Origin: Thelonectria olida | Taxonomy: Eukaryota; Ascomycota; Sordariomycetes; Hypocreales; Nectriaceae | Direction of reading: 5' to 3' | Assembly: GCA_020736575.1 (NCBI GenBank) | Contig: JAGPYM010000004.1 | Location: 1,488,001 to 1,552,000, forward strand | Length of the DNA: 64,000 bases | Shown here: positions 17,886 through 26,632 of the stretch, in pieces | Layout of the letters: each line of letters starts with the position of its first letter | Numbering within the stretch: position 1 is the stretch's first letter | Notes under the pieces: model-generated | What the model saw: the letters and a program-made list of their open reading frames with translations, nothing else | What the model was told of the DNA's origin: nothing | Database searches by the model: none | Program-made: the position numbers and the translations under genes

Positions 17886-19984
17886 GATCGCAGCCAGTTT
17901 TTGGCACACTCGCAAGGCTTCGGTCCAGAGCAACTGTCGCATCCATACCATATCGCCCCAGAACTACTCGCGAGCCCTACGGACGCTCAATTCGCCAGCA
18001 TCAAGGACACTCCCAGCGACTGATTGCCACAACCGCGAAAATGGCTGGTGACAAGGTGCCCACGGATACGATCGAGCACGAAGGCAAGGAGTACCGTACC
18101 GTCAAGGAGGGAAAGGCGACTATTCTAGTGCCTCAAGGTGCCAAGATCGGCGGGGATCGAGGAGAGGTGCAGCAGGTCTTCTACAACCCCATCCAGCAGT
18201 ACAACCGCGATCTTTCCGTCCTTGCCATCAAGACATACGGAGAGGAACTTATCGAAAAGAGACGCGAGCAATCCGAAAAGCGGTTGGCAAAGCAGGGAAA
18301 GAAGAGAAAGCGCGAGGATGACGAGCAGAAGCCTACCGAGCATGCCACCAAGACCGAGACGCCTGCCCCCCCGGCGGATTCGCCAGCCGTAGTCCAGCCA
18401 AAGCCTCATGAATCCGAAAAGAGCCAGACAGCGAAGAAACATACGGCCCAGTTCAAGATCCTTGATGCGCTGTCAGCTTCAGGGCTGCGAGCTATGCGAT
18501 ATGCTCACGAACTGCCATTCGTGACCTCGGTCCAGGCCAACGATTTATCCGATTCCGCTGCCGAGGCCATCAAGATGAACGTGACTCACAATGGGCTGGA
18601 AGACAAAATCACCGTCACTCAAGGCGACGCCCTTGCGCACATGTATCGTGCTATTGCGGATGATTTGTCACACAGGGACCGCGGTGGAAACCCTGGCAGG
18701 GCGAACAAGTTTGATGTAATCGATCTGGACCCTTACGGGACCGGCGCGCCTTTCTTTGATGCTGCCGTTCAGGCTGTTCGAGATGATGGCGGTCTTTTAT
18801 GCATTACCTGCACGGACAGCGCGGTGTGGGCAGGACACAGCTACTGCGAGAAGACTTTTGCGCTGTATGGCGGAATCCCCATCAAGGGCATGCACTCACA
18901 TGAAGCCGGACTTCGACTCGTTTTGAACGGCATTGCTACGTCTGCGGCTCGATATGGCCTGACAATTGAACCTCTTCTATCGCTTTCAATCGACTTTTAC
19001 ACCAAATTCTTCGTCCGGGTCACCAAGTCACCTCAATCTGTCAAGTTTCTTGCCGCCAAGACCATGTTGGTGTACAGCTGCGATCAAGGCTGTGGTGCTT
19101 GGGAGACACAACCTCTACTGAGGAGCAAGCCTTCACCGAACAAGAAGGGAAATGGCGCATATTACAAACATGCGATGTCACAGGGACCAACCTCTGACCG
19201 ACTTTGTAGTCACTGCGGATTCAAGATGCATATCAGCGGGCCTATGTATGGAGGACACATCCACTCGCCGGACTTTATTGAGCGGCTCCTGAAGCAAATC
19301 CCGGAAGCTGATAAGTCAGTGTATGGCACATTGCCGAGGCTTGAAGGCATGCTCCGAACAGCTCTTGAGGAGCATCTCCCAGGCCCCGAGGTTACCGAGG
19401 AAGTCGACCCAAGGGACGCTCAGCGTGCGGCGGTGGATCACTACCCTTTCTTTGTTATCCCGAGTAAACTGGCAAACGTTGTGAGCTGCGCAACGCCAAG
19501 TGAGGATATGATCAGAGGAGCCTTGATTCACCTGGGCTACCGAACCACACGAAGTCATTGTCGGCCAGGCAGCATCAAGACCGATGCCCCTTGGGAGACG
19601 ATTTGGTGGGTGATGACTGAGTGGATTCGTCAGAAGTCGCCTATCAAGGAAGCAAACATTAAGCAATCATCTGCAGCATGGAAGATTTTGAAGGATGCCG
19701 GAATCGTTGGTCGCGAAGATGGCCAGCCGGCAGATGAGCCAACTAAGGTCGAAGCTACCGAGATGGAGGGTGTGGAACAGCATACAAGCGAAGCAGGCGC
19801 TGCAACCGGAGCCGAGACAGCCGAGACAGCTCCTCTAAGCGAGGCCGAGTTGCGCAAGACGCTTGTGTTCGACCAGAACTTGGCTCGATTGGTCCGCCGA
19901 CGAGGTGAGCAGAAGAAGTATGTGCGATACCAGATGAACCCAAGGGAGAATTGGGGACCCATGTCCAAGGCCAGCAGTCGGTGA
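17867..19984 (+). CDS. trm1: tRNA (guanine26-N2)-dimethyltransferase
   Basis: A single exon of 705 aa. Trm1 makes m2,2-G at position 26 of tRNAs in the nucleus/cytosol and in mitochondria, using S-adenosylmethionine. The sequence shows the Trm1 N-terminal region (about 118-130, VQQVFYNPIQQYNRDLSVLA), a SAM-binding core starting ILDALSASGLRAMRYA (about 199-214), the catalytic D-L-D-P-Y-G motif (about 289-294), and a C-terminal domain with paired cysteines (CDQGC and CSHCGF) of the zinc-binding type. Residues 1-58 are rich in Arg, Ser and Thr and poor in acids, as in a mitochondrial presequence; a second ATG at 18041 in good context (gcgaaaATGGCT) gives MAGDK, a natural start for the nuclear/cytosolic form. 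S. cerevisiae TRM1 also uses two starts. A low-complexity charged insert lies at about 140-190. Confidence 0.95.
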   Translation: MHRSLLRSQPVFGTLARLRSRATVASIPYRPRTTREPYGRSIRQHQGHSQRLIATTAKMAGDKVPTDTIEHEGKEYRTVKEGKATILVPQGAKIGGDRGEVQQVFYNPIQQYNRDLSVLAIKTYGEELIEKRREQSEKRLAKQGKKRKREDDEQKPTEHATKTETPAPPADSPAVVQPKPHESEKSQTAKKHTAQFKILDALSASGLRAMRYAHELPFVTSVQANDLSDSAAEAIKMNVTHNGLEDKITVTQGDALAHMYRAIADDLSHRDRGGNPGRANKFDVIDLDPYGTGAPFFDAAVQAVRDDGGLLCITCTDSAVWAGHSYCEKTFALYGGIPIKGMHSHEAGLRLVLNGIATSAARYGLTIEPLLSLSIDFYTKFFVRVTKSPQSVKFLAAKTMLVYSCDQGCGAWETQPLLRSKPSPNKKGNGAYYKHAMSQGPTSDRLCSHCGFKMHISGPMYGGHIHSPDFIERLLKQIPEADKSVYGTLPRLEGMLRTALEEHLPGPEVTEEVDPRDAQRAAVDHYPFFVIPSKLANVVSCATPSEDMIRGALIHLGYRTTRSHCRPGSIKTDAPWETIWWVMTEWIRQKSPIKEANIKQSSAAWKILKDAGIVGREDGQPADEPTKVEATEMEGVEQHTSEAGAATGAETAETAPLSEAELRKTLVFDQNLARLVRRRGEQKKYVRYQMNPRENWGPMSKASSR

Positions 19985-20322
19985 CGAGAGGAAGGAGAAC
20001 AAAAAATGAATAGTTGAGAATACCCAGCTCCGTTTCGACGTTGTAGCACCTGGTGGAAAACTGGAATTGTGCACAATCTTCCATCAGCCAAGACATTTCT
20101 ACAGAAACCAGTGACGCATTTGTTCACCCAGAGAACCTTTCAGAGCCGTCCTCTGCCCACCCATACTAGCAACTCATGTGTGCTCAAATTATATTGAATT
20201 GGGCTCCCATAGATTGGTCATAGTGCAAGAAAGATTAACCAAGGCACCCGAGGGTTTATTCTTACTTAAACGACCACCATTATCATATCTGTTTCCCATT
20301 CGCGTTACCTCTGCCGTTCATT
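19985..20322. other. Convergent 3' intergenic, Trm1 / NLR-like
   Basis: 338 bases between two convergent stops, with no gene. The 3' UTRs of both genes must share this space. Confidence 0.5.
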
Positions 20323-23300
20323 CTAAGGCGGGTGATTATAACTTTGGTACCCATACCTCGGATCCGGGCTCATATACAAAAACGGGTTAGGATGACCGGG
20401 ATACCCAGGCTCTTGGCTTGCATACGGAACAGAGCTGTTTTGGGGTTTGGGTGGCGGTGCCGCTGGCGGTTGGGATGGCCTTGCGTCGTGCACTAGTAAT
20501 GCCCATCTCTTTTCATCAGGTGGTTTTCGCGCTTCCTCCTTCTTCCGCTCCTCCTTCTTCCGCTCCTCCTCTGCGAGCGCCGACGCCTCCCTCATCTCTT
20601 CGACGACACGCTGAGCCTCCCTATACCGAGCAGCGGCTTCGTCGAAGACTGCATCCCAGTTATAGTAGTCATACCATGGCCTCGATAGCACCATGTACTT
20701 CATCCTCAGCGACAAGTAGCGGCCGACCTGCGGACACTGACACGACCAAGCGTAGGCAATGGGCAGGTTTCCCGAGTTGTCGCGTCGCGCGATGTCGACG
20801 CCTGGCTGCTGGCATATGAGCTGCATAACGTCGAGGCAGTCCAAGGTCGCTGCCCAGTGCACCAGGTTCCGTCCCTGATGGTCTCGCTGGTTGGCGTCCA
20901 CATGTCCGTCATTCAGGATCAGCATCAAGGTGTCCTTGAAACCAGCCTCGGCCGCCATCTGGGCCGCGTTTCGGCCGTTTCGGTCTTGAAGCCGGGTGCT
21001 TGCTCCGTACTCGAGGAGAACTCGACAGCTTTCTGTACAGCCCAACTTTGCGCCGTAGTGCAGAGCGGTTCCCCCGGAGTGGTCAATCTGGTCGATGTTG
21101 ATGTCACTCAGCATGAGACACTGCTGTATCATGTCGTGCCAGTTGTTCATGGTGGCGTGGTGAAGAAACCCCTTTCCTGATTCATCCAGATTGCGTCCAA
21201 TGTGCCTGTAACGAGTCTTGGGCAGGAGAACCCTCACGAGGTCTTCCTCCCCATGTCTGGCTGCCGAGAGGAGAGGAGAAACGGTAGTGTCCTCTGGAAC
21301 CGGGAAGGCCTCAGAGCGCTCGATAATAATCAGGGCAATCTGTTTCAATCCCCACCATGTTGCCAGTGCTAATGGTGTCCGGCCTCGCTTGTCAATCAGG
21401 TCAAGGCGAATGGAGGGCACAAGCAACAGCTGGCGGACGACTTCGGCCCTCTCACGAGCGACGGCAAGATGAAGCGGCGTGTAGCCGACTCTGTCTTGGA
21501 CGTTGACTTCGACTGCTCTGCTGTCCAAGAGCGCAAATATGGCCTGGTCAGTGCCGAATTCAACTAAATGATGCAGCGCCGACTGTCCATGGCCATCGAC
21601 TTCGTTTGGGTCAAACTTCGGATGCTTGAGAAGAATGCTCGAGACGTCGTCCTGCTTTAACATCAAGGCGGCCTTGAGGTTTGCCTCGCTCTTCGGGGGA
21701 TATAGATTTGGATCTGCGCCCAACTCGAGCAGGAGAGGGACAGTGAGCCTAAACCCTTTGCCATTTCCAAAACAGCAAAAGTTCAGAATAGCACCCCGGT
21801 ATTCCTTATCCCTGTTGTTGAGATCGTATCCATGGGAAACAAATGCTCGCACCACGTCATGGCATTTCTTGGTTGGCATGAGCCTTTCCGATCGCGTGTA
21901 AAAACATTCCTTGAACAGCCAATGCAAAGGAGTCATCTTCTTGCTCGTGAAGTAGCCGGAGCTAGCTGTTTCGGCATACTTGATCCACAGGGGGTGGTCC
22001 GAAGGCAGAGAAGCTAAGTGGGAGAGGTGATGCTCAATGGCATACATGTACAGCTGCAGTCGCTCTGGTGTTTGTTCTGCCACCAACATTAGCAAGAGTG
22101 CTTCGTAAGGGTAAAAGAGTGCACATACCGTCGTCATTCACAGAATACATCGCCAATGAGTCCCAATGTTTAATATACGCAAGACAAGCCCTCGTCATGT
22201 TGACTCTTGCTTTGTCTAGGATTTCCGGCCGATCAGTGGCCCAGGTCTGCAGAAGATATTCCTTGAAGGACAGGTGGGAGAAGAGAATGGTTCCGTCGTC
22301 ATGAAATGTAATCAGATCTAGAAAATGCTTCTCGACGATTTCAGCAAGTTTCGGGAAAAGTTGTATTGCGCCGGGATGCAAAAGCTCAAGCTCGTCGTTT
22401 CTCGAGAGCATCACTGCAAGAACCTCACTGAGCTCAGCCTCCTTCAGAGGTCTTTTCGCCACGGCCAGGATGGAGAAGAAGGCCCACATGTGCTTTCGCA
22501 GATTGGGGTCGACCTGGTCGAGGATCTTGTTGTACAGGGGGTTAATCCCGGATGGCGTTGACTCAAGGTCGAGGATGCGTTTCTCAAGTACATCCTTGTT
22601 CCAGAACAAACCACGGCAGAAGTTCTCCCACGCAACGGTAGCCCAGAGAAACATGCCGTCGGCCCTCTTCGTTATCTTTTCGATGATGGAACGAGAGTTG
22701 CTTTGGGCCATTGCCAAGGCAAAGGCAGAATTCGTTCTGCAGAACTCGGCCATGGAATCGCTCAGATAGTTCCTGATATCTGCCTCCGTGTGTTGTCTGT
22801 TGGCCGAAAGGATATGCATCAAGGGATGGTTCACGCCGTATTGGGCGCTGGGCCTGCTCGAAAAGAATACTCTGATGCGGTGCTTCCTCCTTGGGTCATT
22901 GTTGAGAGACTCGACTATGTCGTTGAAACCAGCAACAATGCGACGGCAATCTTCGGCGTTAAGCTCCTCGATAGCATCGACACAAATGAAGGTGTTGACC
23001 ATGTCGTCCATAGAGAGTACATCGCGAATACAAGGCCACAGCTTCTCCGGGGTGAAATTGTATGTCAGGTTGAACAGATTACGCTCTACCAAACGGTTGC
23101 AGACGACATGTTGCGCTCTGGGGTGCAATTGGAGGAGCTGATGAAGTAACGATCTTAGCACCGTTTGCTCTGATGTCGAGATTTGATCGTTGTAGGAGCA
23201 AAAGAAGCTGACACCAAGGCTGATGCAAGTTCCGTCACTGTGCATTTGCTGGCCAGCCAGAACTTGCTCCATTACGTGACGGGTAAGGACAGTCTTTCCA

Positions 23301-24510
23301 AACCCTGGCGGTGCGGAGAGAAGCAGTGCCGCTGATTTCGGAGAGTCGAGCCAATCTCGAAAGATGGTGTTGTGAAAGATCCAGTCGCAAGTCCCGTGGT
23401 GAGGTGGCCGAGGCCGGAGCTGGGCTGTCTTGTAGTCGACGCAGAACAGGTGGTTCATGAACTTGTCGTATTCTTTGCGTGACCCCAGCAGGGACTCTAC
23501 GGTAGATTTTCAGAAACAAAGACCGGCATGGGATGGGAAATCTTACTTTCCACCATTTCCTTGAGAGAAGACCACACAGGTAGATAGCGGTTGGGGTGTC
23601 GAGGCGAGCATCTTGAGATGCCGCGATGATCTGAGTTGATGGGAATTGCTCTTTCGTTTGGGAGTCCAAGAATGGCAGAGAACTGTTCGACAATCTACGA
23701 CAGTAAGCATCCGCAACTTGATCTTGGTCACTTTTGACTGGATATCATGCGCACAGGGCTGAACAAGGGCCGCATAACTCACCAGGCTACCCGTGCTACT
23801 GAGAGGCTTCTGCTCGTAGAAGGAGAGAATCGACATATCGGACAGGATTTCGGTCGACATGCGGGTGATGTTGTCGAGGAGTTGCGATGAGATTTGGAGC
23901 GTCTGAAGAAGGTCGCTCCGAATCATGCGAGATAGACTCGCCGCGTTGACAATTCGCGACAAGATCCGACCCGTCGAAGCTGTCTTGGAGCCTCGGTGCG
24001 GCGTGCCGAAGAAGGCCATGCCCGACGTGCTTTTTACAATGGTTCCGAACGTGTCGCCCTGGAGGTGTGCCAGGATGAGGGCCTGTTTGGCAACAATGCC
24101 TCCGAGACTGTGGCAGAGGAAGATAAGCGGCCGCTCTCTCTCGGTCGGGTCCTTTCGCTCCGCCAAGAGTCGCTCGAGGAGGTCTTGGGCAAAGTCAAAG
24201 ACGGTCATTCTGCTCTTGCTGTTCCGGAGCGCTGAATCGTAGCCAAAGGTCATGATGCGAGCGTTGGGGATGTGGTCTGGTAGGGAATCACGCAACCAGA
24301 GGTGATCATCCTTGTCGGTCCATGTTTTGAAGGCATTGCCGCTCAGTCCATGGAGAGCTACGATACTAAATGATTGGCTTGGTTAGAGACTGTTGACGAG
24401 TTGCTGTATAAGTAATTGACTCACTCGACGTCGCATTGCGACGGATCATAGACGCGTGGATGGAGCTTGAACAAGCCGTGCTTCTCTGGCAAGTCATCGT
24501 CGCCGGCCAT
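20323..24510 (-). CDS. NLR-like (STAND) protein: esterase fold, NACHT, ankyrin repeats
   Basis: Five exons, 24425..24510, 23783..24365, 23547..23694, 22129..23496 and 20323..22076, joined by short GT-AG introns of 59, 88, 50 and 52 bp, give an unbroken 1312 aa protein. Residues 30-270 form a DUF676/PGAP1-like alpha/beta-hydrolase domain (VALHGLSGNAFKTW; nucleophile elbow CHSLGG with Ser115; GTPHRGS). A linker (IVEQFSAILG...DHRGISR) leads to the NACHT domain, with Walker A APPGFGKT at 334-341 (Lys340) and a Walker B-like FICVDAIEEL ending near 450. From about 820 to 1200 there are roughly ten ankyrin repeats (for example GYTPLHLAVARERAEVVRQL). The tail has a charged helix and a Pro-rich end. 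This N-effector, NACHT, repeat order defines fungal NLR-like receptors, which include heterokaryon-incompatibility proteins. The gene looks intact. Ligand and output are unknown. Confidence 0.88.
20535..20570 (-). repeat. In-frame 15 bp tandem repeat in the NLR-like C-terminus
   Basis: Two perfect copies of a 15-base unit (20535..20549 and 20550..20564) plus six bases of a third encode the repeated pentapeptide E-E-R-K-K in the charged helix before the Pro-rich tail. Such a repeat can change copy number by slippage without breaking the frame. Confidence 0.7.
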
Positions 24511-25092
24511 AGCGAATTGGTTTTACATCAATATGAAAGGACTGTACTATGTCTCGGTGTTATGCAGTGATGTGCTCTGCGAGAAGTTTGGTGAGATGCT
24601 GCCGTTCAATTCAGGCAGCGACACCTCCCAGCCGCACTGCCACATCACACGTGATGGTATGCAGCTTCTGCGGACAGGCGTTCTCAAGGGCGTTTTCCGC
24701 AGTCCTTCTAACATAGCTCCTTCTCAACTTGATACTGCGCCCTCTGAAGAGAATCATGAACAGACGATCCATTTATTCCGCCGTATAAAGTCTGTACTCA
24801 AGTACCTAGGTAGTTATATGGGCAGCCAGAGCGCTAAACTATTCGCAGCTCAATGGAAACGATGGATCTGAGGTACAAAGTACTTGGTAGGGCGATCACG
24901 AATTACACACTTATTTATGATAATGTTCCTTACCTTCTGCATGCACCTTTGCCCCTCCATCACATGCACCCTCATTCTCCATCTGTCAACCATCCTTGAC
25001 ACAGGCCCGGGTTGTTTTCTTTTCTTTCTTCTTCCGTTCTATACCTATTCTTCTTCTACAGCTGGCAGCTTTTCTCAATTTATTTCTCTCGC
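24511..25092. other. Divergent promoter region, NLR-like / lipid kinase-like
   Basis: About 580 bases between divergent starts. I see no gene, although short open frames occur. The right end (25010-25090) is strongly T/C-rich, as a fungal 5' leader. Confidence 0.5.
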
Positions 25093-26538
25093 ATGATGGG
25101 CTCCTCATCATCACAGGCACTTCTTCTAGATGCCGTGTCCGTAGACAACGTCGCCCTGACAGAGAGTAATCTGACGTGGACTCGAGCCGGCGCATCCGAC
25201 CAGCTTCCTCGCAGCCAAGTTTTGTTCATTCTAGAGTCCCAGAACAAGAAACCCGGCTTCGTAATCTGCTGTCTCGGCGAGGATCCTGAAAACCGCGACA
25301 AGCCCTTTCACCTGTCCCTGCTCAAGGCCACGAGCCTGCCAACTGAGGCCGCGCAGCAGTATGTCATTCGAGAGCTGCCGCCGTACCTCCAACATGGGCC
25401 AAGCAACCAGGTTCATGTCATCGTGTCGACAAAATCAGGGACCGGGCTGGCTGTACGAGTTTGGGATCATGTCCTCCAACCTCTGTGGGAACTCGTTGCC
25501 TCCCATCTAGGCGTGCAAGAGAATGATGGCCACTATCAACTCACCATTACGCAGAGCTCAAGAACCATTCGAGACTTTTCAAAGAACCTATGGGCCTCTG
25601 CCGCCAATGGTGCACAGCAAACGGTCGTCCTCCTGAGCGGAGACGGCGGCGTGGTAGATCTGCTGAACGGCTCTGAACAAGATCCAACGCACGAAACACG
25701 GTCTTTGGTGGCGTTGCTTCCTTTGGGCACGGGAAACGCCCTCTTCCATTCCATGCATAAACCGTTATACTCAGGCATCGGCCCAACGCCTCTTGTCCAC
25801 GGCCTCCGCACTCTCTTCCAAGGAGCCCCCGCCCGTCTACCTGTCTTCCGGGCATCCTTCTCACCGGGGTCTCGCATCGTCACCTTCACCGACAAAGCGA
25901 ACCGACCTTCCCAAACCGACGGCGAGGCCAACTTGGTCAAGGAGGAGACGTCTGTATCTCATCTGAACGGCGCCATCGTCGCCAGTTACGGCTTCCATGC
26001 CAGCATTGTCTACGAGAGCGATACCCCTGAACATCGCATCCATGGCGATAAGCGCTTTGGAATGGTCGCCGCAGAGCTCTTGAAGGAATCACATCCCTAT
26101 GCGGCCCAAGTCTCGATTCGACGTCCCGGATCATCCGAATTCGAGGCCGTTCCGCGCGACACGCACGCATACGTTCTTGCGACTCTGGTATCCAACCTCG
26201 AGCGCACTTTCACCATCTCCCCCGCCAGCAAGCCCCTCCAAGGACATCTCAGACTCGTTCACTTTGGACCCGTCGGCGGGGAACGGACCATGAGCGTCAT
26301 GATGAAAGCCTACGACGCCGGGAAGCACATAGGCATGGAGTGGGACGACGGCGAGAAGGTTGGATATGACCAAGTGGACGAGGTTCGAGTCGTTGTTCAA
26401 GAAGACGATGAACGATGGCGCAAGGTGTGCATTGACGGCACCATTGTGGAAATTCCAAATGGTGGGCAGATGAGTGTGAGAATGTTGGAGCGAGGTCCGT
26501 TGAGGATATTGGTAGATCCCCAAGCGCTGGCCCAGTAA
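25093..26538 (+). CDS. Diacylglycerol/sphingoid-base kinase catalytic-domain protein
   Basis: A single exon of 481 aa from the ATG at 25093; the open frame upstream starts only at a TTG. The core is the DAG-kinase catalytic fold: a strand with VHVIVSTKSGTGLA (about 107-120), where the usual N-P-x-S-G loop is replaced, then VVLLSGDGGVVDLLNG (178-193), where the family motif G-G-D-G-T reads S-G-D-G-G, and the downstream ALLPLGTGNALFHS (207-220), the conserved P-x-G-T-x-N loop. A beta-sandwich-like C-terminal half follows. Characterised relatives phosphorylate sphingoid bases, ceramide or diacylglycerol. No signal peptide or membrane helix is seen. The substrate is open, and the altered glycine-rich loops leave it unclear whether the protein is an active kinase. 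The stop lies only 94 bp from the convergent ABCF stop. Confidence 0.78.
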   Translation: MMGSSSSQALLLDAVSVDNVALTESNLTWTRAGASDQLPRSQVLFILESQNKKPGFVICCLGEDPENRDKPFHLSLLKATSLPTEAAQQYVIRELPPYLQHGPSNQVHVIVSTKSGTGLAVRVWDHVLQPLWELVASHLGVQENDGHYQLTITQSSRTIRDFSKNLWASAANGAQQTVVLLSGDGGVVDLLNGSEQDPTHETRSLVALLPLGTGNALFHSMHKPLYSGIGPTPLVHGLRTLFQGAPARLPVFRASFSPGSRIVTFTDKANRPSQTDGEANLVKEETSVSHLNGAIVASYGFHASIVYESDTPEHRIHGDKRFGMVAAELLKESHPYAAQVSIRRPGSSEFEAVPRDTHAYVLATLVSNLERTFTISPASKPLQGHLRLVHFGPVGGERTMSVMMKAYDAGKHIGMEWDDGEKVGYDQVDEVRVVVQEDDERWRKVCIDGTIVEIPNGGQMSVRMLERGPLRILVDPQALAQ

Positions 26539-26632
26539 TGGTCACTAGAGAAATAGACCTGGCTTATAGATACACGATAATCGGATAGAGAAGCCCATTT
26601 GCTTCCATGCACTCAATTCTCTCTGCCCATGA

